In this document: piece by piece, positions 17,282 to 25,423 of the stretch | Layout of the letters: each line of letters opens with the position of its first letter | Position numbering within the stretch: position 1 is the first letter of the stretch | From: CAYFUR01 sp964346275 | Lineage (GTDB): Bacteria > Sumerlaeota > Sumerlaeia > SLMS01 | Assembly: GCA_964346275.1 (NCBI GenBank) | Contig: CAYFUR010000010.1 | Coordinates: 1-53,774 of the forward strand | Length of the DNA stretch: 53,774 nucleotides | Direction: 5' to 3' | The notes under the pieces: generated by a model | What the model was told of the DNA's origin: nothing | The model's database searches: none | The model's input: the letters and a program-made list of their open reading frames with translations, nothing else | Translations under genes and position numbers: made by a program

Positions 17282-18688
17282 ATGAAAATCACCTTCTGGG
17301 GTGCTGCGCAAAGTGTCACAGGTTCCCACCATCTGGTGGAAAGCCGGGGCCGCCGCCTGGCGCTCGATTGCGGCCTTTTCCAGGGCCGCCGGGCGGAATA
17401 TTTCAGCCGTAACCGCGAGTTCCCGGTTTCACCGGAGCAAGTCGATGCCCTGATCTTGAGCCATGCCCATATCGATCACAGCGGCAACATCCCGAATTTT
17501 GTGAAGCAAGGTTTCGAGGGGGACATCTTCTGCACTCATGCGACCCAGGACCTTTGCCGGCCAATGCTGCTCGATTCCGCCTATATCCAGGAGAAAGATA
17601 TCTCCTATCTGAATAAGAAGCGCCGCCGCAAGGGAGAGCCCCTGGCCGACCCGCTCTACAATATCCGCGACGTCGAGCCCTGCCTTTCCCTATTCGTCGG
17701 CGTGGGATACTATCGCCGGCGGGAATTTGCTCCCGGTTTCGAGGGCAAGTTTCTCGAAGCGGGCCACATCCTCGGCAGCGCCCAGGCGGAAATCGACATC
17801 GAAGAAGAAAACGGCCAGCCGCACCGTCTCGTGTATAGCGGCGACATCGGCCGCGGCCGCCGGGTGATGCTGCGGGATCCGGAAATCCCCAGCGATACCG
17901 ACACGCTCATCATGGAAAGCACCTACGGCAATCGCCTTTCCCCGCCCGTGGACGACCTGCGCGAGGAGCTGGCCGACCTGGTCAACCGCGTGGCCGATCG
18001 TGACGGCAAGATCATTATCCCCGCCTTTTCCGTCGGCCGCACCCAGGAGATTGTTTACCAGCTGAACTGGCTCTTCAACGAAGAGCGCATCCCGCGCATT
18101 CCCATCTTTGTCGATTCCCCGCTCTCCGCTAACGTGACCGAGGTTTTCCGGAATCACCTCGAGTGTTTTGATTTAGAGACGCGGGAATTGCTGCTCACCG
18201 ATCCGGACCCCTTTGGCTTCCAAACGCTTACGTATACACGGGATGTGAATGAATCCAAGGCGCTGAATACCCGCAAGGGGCCATTTATTGTCATCTCCGC
18301 CTCGGGCATGTGCGAAAACGGGCGCATCCTCCATCACCTCAGAAATTCCATCGAAAACCCGGCAAACTGCATTCTCATCGTGGGGTATCAGGCCGAACAC
18401 ACCCTTGGCCGCAGGATCGTCGAAAAGGAGCCCCTGGTGAAAATCTTCGGAGAGGAATACGCCCTCCGGGCGGAGGTCAAGGTGCTCAATGGCTTTTCTG
18501 CTCATGCCGACCGGGATGAACTGCGGAAATACGCCTTTCGCGTCCAGGCGCGCAGCGGCGGCCGGCTCAAGCGCATCTTCCTGGTCCATGGTGAGCCGGA
18601 GCCTCAGCAGGCCCTGGCGGAATATCTTCGCGAAACGCTCAAGGTAGAGGTCTATACCCCCGAAAAGGGCGAGGTTTTCGAAGTGTAA
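17282..18688 (+). CDS. Beta-CASP family metallo-beta-lactamase RNA nuclease-like protein
   Basis: A 468-residue protein with the metallo-beta-lactamase and beta-CASP domains of CPSF-73/YsciA-type RNA-processing nucleases. Zinc motifs are HAHIDHSG (motif 2), EAGHILGSAQ (motif 3) and YSGDIGR (motif 4). The beta-CASP motifs IMESTYGNR, GYQAEHTLGRR and GFSAHADRDEL complete the site. A KH domain is absent. RNA endo- or exonuclease activity is the expected function; the target is unknown. AAAGGAA nine bases upstream supports the ATG. It follows nadE by 18 bases, so read-through is likely. Confidence 0.92.
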   Translation: MKITFWGAAQSVTGSHHLVESRGRRLALDCGLFQGRRAEYFSRNREFPVSPEQVDALILSHAHIDHSGNIPNFVKQGFEGDIFCTHATQDLCRPMLLDSAYIQEKDISYLNKKRRRKGEPLADPLYNIRDVEPCLSLFVGVGYYRRREFAPGFEGKFLEAGHILGSAQAEIDIEEENGQPHRLVYSGDIGRGRRVMLRDPEIPSDTDTLIMESTYGNRLSPPVDDLREELADLVNRVADRDGKIIIPAFSVGRTQEIVYQLNWLFNEERIPRIPIFVDSPLSANVTEVFRNHLECFDLETRELLLTDPDPFGFQTLTYTRDVNESKALNTRKGPFIVISASGMCENGRILHHLRNSIENPANCILIVGYQAEHTLGRRIVEKEPLVKIFGEEYALRAEVKVLNGFSAHADRDELRKYAFRVQARSGGRLKRIFLVHGEPEPQQALAEYLRETLKVEVYTPEKGEVFEV

Positions 18689-18776
18689 CTTTCGACGGCG
18701 AGATTCCGTTGCGTTTCAGAGCCAGTTACGCTAGCAATGATCCGAAGCGAACTGAATACAATGTGGAGCGTCAGCC

Positions 18777-19193
18777 ATGCCCGAACGCGTATCGATTTTC
18801 GTCGAGGGAGCCCCTTTGGCTTTCGGCCATTACTCCCAGGTCATCAAATTCGGCAACCAGCTTTTCATCAGCGGCCAGCTTCCCCTGGACCTCAAAACCA
18901 ACAAGGTGGTCAGCGACGATATCACCGAGCAGTCCGAGGCTGTCATGAACTACATGACGGCCATCATGCAGGCCTGCCAGGGTGCTCTCTCCAATATTAT
19001 GATCACGACCGTCTATCTCACGGATCTGAAGGATCACGACGCCTTCGACGCTGCGAGCAAAGACTATTTCTTTTTCACTCCACCGGCTCGCACCCTTGTC
19101 CAGGCTGCAGGCCTTCCCTTTGGCGCCAAGATCATGATGGACGCCGTGGCCGACTTGAATCCGCCGGAATACAAGCCCGGCGTCATGCTCTGA
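18777..19193 (+). CDS. RidA/YjgF family protein
   Basis: A 138-residue member of the Rid family (trimeric enamine/imine deaminases that clear reactive 2-aminoacrylate-type intermediates). The fold is visible from FISGQLPLD, the TTVYLTDLKD strand-helix and the C-terminal PARTLVQAAGLPFGAKIMMDAVA. The arginine in PAR is the key catalytic residue of RidA subfamilies. The GAKIMM segment departs from the usual PxGxxVEIE, so it may belong to a Rid subfamily without the classical activity. The ATG is preceded by a weak GGAG. Confidence 0.85.
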   Translation: MPERVSIFVEGAPLAFGHYSQVIKFGNQLFISGQLPLDLKTNKVVSDDITEQSEAVMNYMTAIMQACQGALSNIMITTVYLTDLKDHDAFDAASKDYFFFTPPARTLVQAAGLPFGAKIMMDAVADLNPPEYKPGVML

Positions 19194-19236
19194 GGCAGCG
19201 GGGGAGGGAGGACAATTCCGGCCGGGAGAACCACCT

Positions 19237-19689
19237 GTGAGACGCTTTCTGAAATGGGCGTTCACGAGCCTTGCCGTGTTCATCGCGCTCGTGATCGCTG
19301 CGGCGTATTATTTCGGGATCCTCGACTGGCAGGAAACCGAGACCACCCTTCGCGTCAAGGCAAGCCAGGCCTCCGCGGAACTCCGCAGCGGCGTGAGCGA
19401 ACTGGGCAGCACGCCGGGAACCTCCGGCAGCGCCGTCGCCCAGGCGCGGGAATGCCGGGCGAATCTGCGGCGCATCGAATCGGCCAAGCGCGCGGCGGCG
19501 GATAAACGAGGCGTGAGTGTGGGATCGATCGGATGGGATGCTGTCGAGAGCGAACTCGGCGGCGACCGGCCGGAATGTCCCGCCGGCGGCCGCTATACGC
19601 TGGGCACGCTTGAGGTCACCGTTCGCTGCTCCGTCGGTTCTAACAGGTCGACAGACAAAGCGGACGATCATCATCTCAAAAACTATTGA
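19237..19689 (+). CDS. Small anchored protein with pilin-like C-terminal CPxGGxYxL motif
   Basis: A 150-residue protein. Residues 8-28 are one membrane helix ending at YFGILDW, followed by an extracytoplasmic helix and then CRANLRRIESAKRAAADKRG. The C-terminus CPAGGRYTLG, a later RCS and a final HHL match a motif block I associate with a type IV pilin/pseudopilin family (CxxNLxxIExAK ... CPxGGxYxL ... CSxxxHxL). The classical prepilin leader (G/A-FTLIE) is missing; the N-terminus is an ordinary signal anchor. The start is GTG at 19237 with GGGAGAA upstream. It converges with the LRR gene and overlaps it by seven bases. Confidence 0.65.
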   Translation: MRRFLKWAFTSLAVFIALVIAAAYYFGILDWQETETTLRVKASQASAELRSGVSELGSTPGTSGSAVAQARECRANLRRIESAKRAAADKRGVSVGSIGWDAVESELGGDRPECPAGGRYTLGTLEVTVRCSVGSNRSTDKADDHHLKNY

Positions 19690-21461
19690 GACGTTGCATC
19701 TCCGCGCGGAGAGACGTCTATATCCGGCCGTGAGTCCAGAAGGCGCTCAATCCCCCCCTTTGTCACTCTGGATCCTTCGACATTCAGGGCCTTCAACGTT
19801 TCCATTTTCGACAAATCCTCCAGCCCCGAATCGGTCAACGCTGTGCCGCGAAGCGACAGATCGCTGAGGGATGGCAACGAACAAAGCGCTGTCATGTGGA
19901 TGTCTGATGCATTGCCAAAATCCAGGGAAAGCTTCTGCAGGCTCTGGACATGTTTCAAAAACTCGAGCGCTACCGGATCAATATGTGTATACGAAAGTTC
20001 GAGCGTTTGGAGAAAAGGGAAACAGGTGAGCAGGCGGGCCACTTCCCTGCGAACCTCCGAGGCCACGATCCGCATCTCCACCAGAGGCAACTCGGGATGG
20101 CGGGCCAGCACCTCGAGGTCGCTCGGATGAAAATCCGCCGAGTGGTAAGCCAGTTGGTCGTCCGCGCTCAGGGAGAATGCATGCAATTCCTTTGCAACCG
20201 GTTGCCAGAATTCGGTGTTCAGTTCAGCGGGGCGGCAGAGCAATTCGCCGTAAAAAAAATGCCCGTCAAGATGAACGACCCTTCGCCGATGAGAGACTTC
20301 TGACTCCGGAAGATCCTCGCGCAGCCGCTGCATTCCGAAACAGGAGATCCGTGAAGAATAAATCTCCAGGGTTTCCAGGCCGGAAATGCCCGCAAGCAGC
20401 CACACGTGATCGTCGCACATGGAAGGCGCATGAAGGGCGAGCCTCTTGAGCTGTTTGCATTCGGAAAGCCGCCCTACAGCATCGGGGCTCCATTCGCGGG
20501 ATACAATCAGCAGGTCCTCCATGGAGGGAAGCCCTGCCAGGCAGGCGGCCTCCTCGGCGGAAAGTGTCGCCCGGAGAACAAGCCGCCGAAGCCGGGAAAA
20601 CCGGGAAAGGATATCGAAAGTGCTCTCGCTGAGCCTGGGCGCAAGGAGCACCAGCGTCTCGAGGGATTCCAGCGGTTCCAGAAGATGGACCGCCTCATCG
20701 CCCATCTGGGGAGGGAGCGAGAGAAAGGTGAGTTTTTTCAGCCCATGAAGCGCCGCCAGGGCTTCAGGGACAATCGCGGTGCTCCCCGCTTCGAGAAACT
20801 CCAGATCAGGGAGCGAACCCACGATGCTGAAACCATATTCCGTCAGGGAAGCAGGGAGATGAAGGTGTTTGAGATGTGTCAGCTTCTCCAACTCCTGAAG
20901 CCCGAGGTTGCCGACTGCCGTTCTTGTCAGATCCAGGGATTCCAGACGGCTCAATAGGGCAAGGGATCGCATTCCCTCATCCGTGACCGCTGTGCCCGAG
21001 AGGTTTAACCGCCTGAGATTCGAGAATGACTCGAGGCCTGCAAGCCCTTCATCGGAAACCAGCGTGTCCGCGAGCTCGAGGGTTTTCAGATTTGGCAAGT
21101 CCTTCAGCGATTCGAGAGCCAGGTCCGTAAGACGCGTTTTGGAAAGGAAGAGGTTTTCGAGCCTGGACAGGCCCGCAAAGTCTGCCAAATGCTTGTCCAG
21201 CAGGGGATAGGCGCCACTGTCGATGGCAGCAAAGGGCTCCAGGGAAAAAGCATCTCCGCGCATGCGAGCGGCGAAATATCCCGGCCCCAGCTCGAAACCT
21301 GCCAGCCCGCCACCGGCGATCTCGACTGTTCCCCGCGCCGGGCCGATCACTTTCCGCCCGTCGTCAGAGAGGAGAAAAACCTTTCCCACCGAGATATCTT
21401 CGGGAAATTGCAGGTCTTGCGTCTGCGTCGCGTCCGCTTCCCGTGGCTTTTTTTCGCTCAA
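19683..21461 (-). CDS. Leucine-rich-repeat protein
   Basis: A 592-residue protein made almost entirely of leucine-rich repeats of about 24 residues, of the type LxxLxxLxLxxTxVxDxGLxxL (for example LETLVLLAPRLS and LRRLNLSGTAVTDEG). Such arrays are common in planctomycete-like genomes. Residues 1-90 form a non-repeat beta-rich cap. A loop around residues 390-440 (RRRVVHLDGHFFYGELLCR) interrupts the array. No signal peptide or membrane segment is seen, so a cytoplasmic protein-interaction role is likely. The start is a TTG at 21461 with AGAAGAG upstream. It diverges from the GNAT-RNase H gene. Confidence 0.8.
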   Translation of the reverse strand: MSEKKPREADATQTQDLQFPEDISVGKVFLLSDDGRKVIGPARGTVEIAGGGLAGFELGPGYFAARMRGDAFSLEPFAAIDSGAYPLLDKHLADFAGLSRLENLFLSKTRLTDLALESLKDLPNLKTLELADTLVSDEGLAGLESFSNLRRLNLSGTAVTDEGMRSLALLSRLESLDLTRTAVGNLGLQELEKLTHLKHLHLPASLTEYGFSIVGSLPDLEFLEAGSTAIVPEALAALHGLKKLTFLSLPPQMGDEAVHLLEPLESLETLVLLAPRLSESTFDILSRFSRLRRLVLRATLSAEEAACLAGLPSMEDLLIVSREWSPDAVGRLSECKQLKRLALHAPSMCDDHVWLLAGISGLETLEIYSSRISCFGMQRLREDLPESEVSHRRRVVHLDGHFFYGELLCRPAELNTEFWQPVAKELHAFSLSADDQLAYHSADFHPSDLEVLARHPELPLVEMRIVASEVRREVARLLTCFPFLQTLELSYTHIDPVALEFLKHVQSLQKLSLDFGNASDIHMTALCSLPSLSDLSLRGTALTDSGLEDLSKMETLKALNVEGSRVTKGGIERLLDSRPDIDVSPRGDATSQ

Positions 21462-21520
21462 GGCGCTCTTCTTTGCATTGGAATCGCAGCGAACCCGCTG
21501 CTCTTCATGAAAGGTAGTGA

Positions 21521-22510
21521 ATGACTCCGAAGGACCGCAAATCCACTTTCGATATCCAGGTTGAATTTGCTCGTCCCGGCGACGAGCAGCAGATATCTGA
21601 TCTCATCTTCGGCCTGGCGGAATACGAGGGCGGGGTGGACCAGTGCCACGCCACGCCTGATCTGATCCGCGAACACCTCTTTGGCCAGAATCCCTCCGCC
21701 GAGGCCCTCGTGGCGCGCAAAGAGGGCGAGACGGTCGGTGTTGCCATCTTCTTTCGGACCTTTCCCACATGGCCCTGCCGCCCCTGTATGCACCTCGAAG
21801 ATCTCTTTGTCCCTCCCGAACATCGCCGACAGGGTATTGGCAGCGCTCTCCTCCAGCGGCTCGGCGCCATCTGCCTGGAACGCGGCTACCAGCGCCTGGA
21901 ATGGACCTGTCTGACCTGGAATGAACTGGCCAAAACCCAGTATCGGAAAATCGGTGCGCGGGAACTCGACGAATGGCGCATCTGGCGCATGGACGGCGAG
22001 GCGCTGAAGGCGCTCGGGGAAAAGGGGAAGAAAGGCCAGAAGGACGAAAAGGCACCCGCGCTTTCGCTCACCGGCGAGACGGTCCATATCTATACGGATG
22101 GCGGCTGCCGCCCCAACCCAGGCGTTGGTGGCTGGGCCTCTATCTTGTCGACCGGCGAACGTGTTAAGGAACTCTCCGGTGGCGAAGACCACACCACCAA
22201 CAACCGCATGGAGCTTCTCGCCGCGATCAACGCCCTGGAAGCGCTGAAAAAGCCCTGCCGCATCGAATTCCATACGGATTCCATGTACCTGCGCAATGGA
22301 ATCACCAAGTGGATCAAGACCTGGAAGAAGAAGAACTGGAAACGGGGAGACGAACCGGTCAAGAATGTCGATCTCTGGATGCGGCTGGACGACGCAATCC
22401 AGCGCCACGAAATCGTCTGGAACTGGGTGCGGGGGCATTCGGGGGATGAAATGAACGAGCGCGCGGACCTGCTGTGCCAGGAAGAAATCGACCGGCGGCG
22501 CGCGGGGTGA
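21521..22510 (+). CDS. GNAT acetyltransferase-RNase HI fusion
   Basis: A single 329-residue frame joining two enzymes. Residues about 10-165 are a GNAT N-acetyltransferase (LEDLFVPPEHRRQGIGSALL carries the acetyl-CoA-binding R/QxxGxG). Residues about 165-185 are a Lys/Gly-rich linker. Residues about 188-329 are a type 1 RNase H with the full DEDD set: D in YTDGGCRPNPG, E in NNRMELLAAI, D in HTDSMYL, D in ERADLL, plus the RGHSG histidine. RNase HI removes RNA from RNA-DNA hybrids; the acetylation target is unknown. The ATG has GAAAGG seven bases upstream. No strong internal start suggests two proteins. Confidence 0.92.
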   Translation: MTPKDRKSTFDIQVEFARPGDEQQISDLIFGLAEYEGGVDQCHATPDLIREHLFGQNPSAEALVARKEGETVGVAIFFRTFPTWPCRPCMHLEDLFVPPEHRRQGIGSALLQRLGAICLERGYQRLEWTCLTWNELAKTQYRKIGARELDEWRIWRMDGEALKALGEKGKKGQKDEKAPALSLTGETVHIYTDGGCRPNPGVGGWASILSTGERVKELSGGEDHTTNNRMELLAAINALEALKKPCRIEFHTDSMYLRNGITKWIKTWKKKNWKRGDEPVKNVDLWMRLDDAIQRHEIVWNWVRGHSGDEMNERADLLCQEEIDRRRAG

Positions 22511-22574
22511 CTCTCAGCTGGCCCCTTGGTTTTTAAGGCTTTAAGAGGGAATTCCTGCGAGATTTAATTTACAC

Positions 22575-22603
22575 TTGACTTAAATCAGGGTTAACGCTCT
22601 AAA
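22575..22603 (+). promoter_or_regulatory. Sigma70-type promoter for the pilin-like gene
   Basis: TTGACT (22575-22580) and TCTAAA (22598-22603) are separated by exactly 17 bases in an AT-richer patch between two genes. Transcription from here would leave a leader of about 110 bases before the pilin ATG. That leader contains an inverted pair, CCTTGCA (22612-22618) and TGCAAGG (22652-22658). No sigma54 GG-N10-GC signature was found. Confidence 0.5.
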
Positions 22604-22718
22604 TCAAGGGGCCTTGCAAGCTGGTCCCCCAAATTCCTTTCTATTTCATCCTGCAAGGTTGATCTGCTCACCCCCAACTCGGCGCAGCTTCGCGCCACTC
22701 CCAAAGAGGTTACGCTCC

Positions 22719-23351
22719 ATGAACAAAAAAGCTTTCACTTTAATCGAGCTTCTCATCGTGGTGGCCATTATCGCCATCCTGGCGGCCATCGCGGTCCCCA
22801 ACTTTCTCGAGGCCCAGACCCGCTCCAAGGTTAGCCGCGTCAAGGCCGACATGCGGTCCCTCGCCACGGGAATGGAATCCTACTACGTCGATTATAATCG
22901 TTATTTCCCCACATTCCGTCTCAATGCTTCGCAAAGCCGCTCGTGGATTTGGGGCTACATGACAACGCCCGTTGCCTATATGACATCCGTCCCCAATGAT
23001 CCGTTTAACATCAGCGAACAGGATCCCGATAACCGCGTCATTACGGTTTGGGGCCCGGACTACATCGATGGTGAGACCACCATCAACCATCGCGATGGAA
23101 CGAACGCGACAATCGGCGACGTCGAAGTCCGCTCCGCCACGTTCTTTGATCCCTATCCCAACTACGTCGAAGACCCCAACTCGGGCAACGGTGGTGGCGA
23201 AATGACCAAGCGGAATTTCTGGGTCATGATTTCCTGGGGTCCCGATCAGATTTTCGATATTCTGAACCCCTCTTTCCCCGCCCCGCTCAATCCCTACGAT
23301 CCCACCAACGGCACGATCAGCAACGGCGACATCACGCGCTTCCGCCAGTAA
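22719..23351 (+). CDS. Type IV pilin-like / type II secretion major pseudopilin-like protein
   Basis: A 210-residue prepilin. The N-terminus MNKKAFTLIELLIVVAIIA is a near-perfect prepilin leader and hydrophobic helix. Cleavage is expected before FTLIE, with Ala rather than the usual Gly at -1 and Glu at +5 present. A helical spine (NFLEAQTRSKVSRVKADMRSL) and a GspG-like globular domain with YYVDYNRYFPT follow. The C-terminal half has a G/N/D-rich insert. It could form pili or a secretion pseudopilus, or be one of the many such proteins in PVC-like genomes. AGAGG precedes the ATG by nine bases. It has its own promoter and terminator. Confidence 0.9.
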   Translation: MNKKAFTLIELLIVVAIIAILAAIAVPNFLEAQTRSKVSRVKADMRSLATGMESYYVDYNRYFPTFRLNASQSRSWIWGYMTTPVAYMTSVPNDPFNISEQDPDNRVITVWGPDYIDGETTINHRDGTNATIGDVEVRSATFFDPYPNYVEDPNSGNGGGEMTKRNFWVMISWGPDQIFDILNPSFPAPLNPYDPTNGTISNGDITRFRQ

Positions 23352-23383
23352 CCCACGCTTCAACAAAGAATGAATGACACGAA

Positions 23384-23413
23384 AAAACTCCCCGCCATCG
23401 CGCGGGGAGTTTT
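23384..23413 (+). terminator. Bidirectional intrinsic terminator after the pilin gene
   Basis: A 12-bp stem AAAACTCCCCGC / GCGGGGAGTTTT closes a 6-base loop. It is flanked by A- and T-runs on both sides, so it can end transcription of the pilin gene (+) and of the agmatine deiminase gene (-), whose stop is at 23424. Confidence 0.9.
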
Positions 23414-23423
23414 CTTTATCGGA

Positions 23424-24518
23424 TCACAAGGCGGGCTGCTGTTGCGTGACGCAGTGAAAAGCCCCCAGCCCCCAAACCAGGTCCACGGACCGGATGCCCA
23501 CAACTCTTCGATCTGGAAAGCATTCGCGCAGCACGCCCAGGGCGCGACCATCCCGGTCGGAATCATCAAACACCGGCACCAGCACCACGGCGTTTCCGAT
23601 ATAGAAGTTCGCATAGCTCGCCGGCAGGCGATGCCCCTCGTGCACCACCGGAGGCGGCATGGGAAGATCAATGATTTCGAATGATTGGCCATCCTTGCCG
23701 CGCAGGTCGGAAAGCTGCTCCCGGTTCTCTCTTAAAACCCGATAATTGCTGTCTTTTTCATCCTCTTCCAGCGCAGTCACAAGCCGGCCCGGCGCCACAA
23801 AACGGGTCAGGTCGTCTATATGGCCGTCCGTATCGTCCCCTTCGATCCCATCGCCAAGCCACAGCACCTTCTTCACGCCCAGCATTTCCGACAAACGCCG
23901 TTCGATCTCTTCGCGAGAGAGGTGGGGATTGCGGTTTTTGTTGAGCAGACACTGCTCCGTGGTCAGCAGGTGCCCTCGCCCGTCCACATCGATGGAGCCG
24001 CCCTCCAGCACCATGCCGCCCTCCACCACCGGCACGCCGAGATACTCGCCGATGGGGATGGGCGCTTGGTCGTCCAGCTCCCACGGAGGATACTTCTCTC
24101 CCCAGGAATGAAAGGTCCAATCAACCGCGATGAGAGGAACCTGGCGGTCCGGCGCTTTGACAAAGATCGGCCCGTAATCGCGGATCCAGGCGTCATTGGT
24201 CGGAATTTCGTGGAGAATCACATTCCCGGCATCCGCCTTTTGGTCCTTCAGAAAATGCCGCACCGCCGCGTCCATCTCGTGATCGTCCACCAGGATGTTC
24301 ACGGTTTCGCCCTCCGCCAGGTGGCGCACCATTTCCGCCCAGATTCCCGGCACCGGCGCGAACTTGCCCGGCCAGCTATCCTCCTTCTTCGGCCAGGAAA
24401 GCCATGTGCCCTCGTGGGGTTCCCATTCCGCGGGCATGCGGTAGCCCAAATCCGCGAGGGAACCGCCCTCGAGATCCGGGGGATTGGATTTAGGATCGCG
24501 GGGAATTTCCTTGCTCAC
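23424..24518 (-). CDS. aguA: Agmatine deiminase
   Basis: A 364-residue agmatine deiminase of the peptidylarginine-deiminase-like fold, converting agmatine to N-carbamoylputrescine in polyamine synthesis. Diagnostic blocks are MPAEWEPHEGTWLSWP, NDAWIRDYGPIF, EGGSIDVDGRG, GDDTDGHIDDLTRF and the C-terminal GLGAFHCVTQQQPA with the nucleophile C356. The start is a GTG at 24518 with AAAGGGG six bases upstream; the TTG at 24524 abuts the ribosome-binding site and is unlikely. It diverges from the MazG-like gene. Confidence 0.93.
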   Translation of the reverse strand: MSKEIPRDPKSNPPDLEGGSLADLGYRMPAEWEPHEGTWLSWPKKEDSWPGKFAPVPGIWAEMVRHLAEGETVNILVDDHEMDAAVRHFLKDQKADAGNVILHEIPTNDAWIRDYGPIFVKAPDRQVPLIAVDWTFHSWGEKYPPWELDDQAPIPIGEYLGVPVVEGGMVLEGGSIDVDGRGHLLTTEQCLLNKNRNPHLSREEIERRLSEMLGVKKVLWLGDGIEGDDTDGHIDDLTRFVAPGRLVTALEEDEKDSNYRVLRENREQLSDLRGKDGQSFEIIDLPMPPPVVHEGHRLPASYANFYIGNAVVLVPVFDDSDRDGRALGVLRECFPDRRVVGIRSVDLVWGLGAFHCVTQQQPAL

Positions 24519-24580
24519 AAACAACCCCTTTCACGAAATCGCTTCCTCTCATTCCAGATGGAAGGAGAAAGCCCCTCCCC

Positions 24581-24919
24581 ATGCCAGAGCAACCGAAAGA
24601 GCTGCGGACCCTGCTGGAAACGGCAAAGGCCCTCTCCGAAATCCAGAAGGGTTTCGACGTCTATCAGAAGGCCTGCTTCACCGAGCGGCCGCCGGAATTC
24701 TTCGCCCTGGAGCTGAACGGCGAGGCGGGGGAACTGGCCAACCTGGAGAAAAAGGCCTGGAAGGGCAAGGATGTGGAGGATGCCCGCTTTGACGATGAGG
24801 CCGCCGATGTTTTCATCGCGCTGATGAACTACTGCAATGCGCGGGGTGTCGACGTTGCGGCCGCCGTGGCGGAGAAGCTGGCGGAGATCGAACGGCGGCG
24901 GAGCGCTGGAACCCACTGA
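24581..24919 (+). CDS. MazG-like nucleotide pyrophosphohydrolase
   Basis: A 112-residue all-alpha NTP-PPase of the MazG/MazG-like type. ELNGEAGELANLEKKAWKGK and DDEAADVFIALMNYC provide the paired acidic motif (ExxE and ExxD) that binds Mg2+ in this superfamily. It probably hydrolyses noncanonical or excess nucleoside triphosphates. AAGGAG ten bases upstream supports the ATG at 24581. It converges with the small pilin-related gene at 24928. Confidence 0.82.
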   Translation: MPEQPKELRTLLETAKALSEIQKGFDVYQKACFTERPPEFFALELNGEAGELANLEKKAWKGKDVEDARFDDEAADVFIALMNYCNARGVDVAAAVAEKLAEIERRRSAGTH

Positions 24920-24927
24920 TCCGTGGG

Positions 24928-25302
24928 CTACCGCACGCGTTCCAGGGGAAAATCTTCCTCGAACTTCCGCGTCTGTATATCCGTTGTGATGCGCAAATCC
25001 TGTCCGTTCAGAACAAAGAAGCGGCCGCCGGAGCCATAGGTTGACGAGAGCTGGTCGAGTTCCTGGCGCAATTGCTGGATTTCCAGCCGCCTGCCTTGCG
25101 TGCGGGAAATCCAGGCGGTTTGCGCTCCCCGGAAGTTCATGGCCGCCGCCGCCGACCGCGCCCGGTCCGTCACCGTGATGTTGAAGCTCTTCCCTCCCGG
25201 CGCCACCGGCGCCATGTAACCCTGGGTCAGCACCATGATGATCAGCAGGACGATCACCACGCTGAGAATAGCGGAGCCGCGGCGGCTTTTGGAACGTATC
25301 AT
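24928..25302 (-). CDS. Small membrane-anchored PilX-like/pseudopilin-like protein
   Basis: A 124-residue protein with N-terminus RRGSAILSVVIVLLIIMVLTQGYM. A basic stretch, a Gly-Ser-Ala and a hydrophobic helix resemble the leader of PilX-type minor pilins, although the +5 glutamate is absent. The rest is a short helix and beta region without recognisable domain. GAGAGGG nine bases upstream supports the ATG. A role in a pilus or pseudopilus is inferred only from the leader and from a pilin gene 2 kb away. Confidence 0.5.
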   Translation of the reverse strand: MIRSKSRRGSAILSVVIVLLIIMVLTQGYMAPVAPGGKSFNITVTDRARSAAAAMNFRGAQTAWISRTQGRRLEIQQLRQELDQLSSTYGSGGRFFVLNGQDLRITTDIQTRKFEEDFPLERVR

Positions 25303-25423
25303 TGCGGGTGCCCTCTCAGTTTCAATGTCCCAGCAATCGCTGTATTGTCAAACCATTCTAACCCCCACCCATCCTCGTAATCCTCCTCATCATCAAAACA
25401 AATTGGCGGAAGAAAACAAGGCT

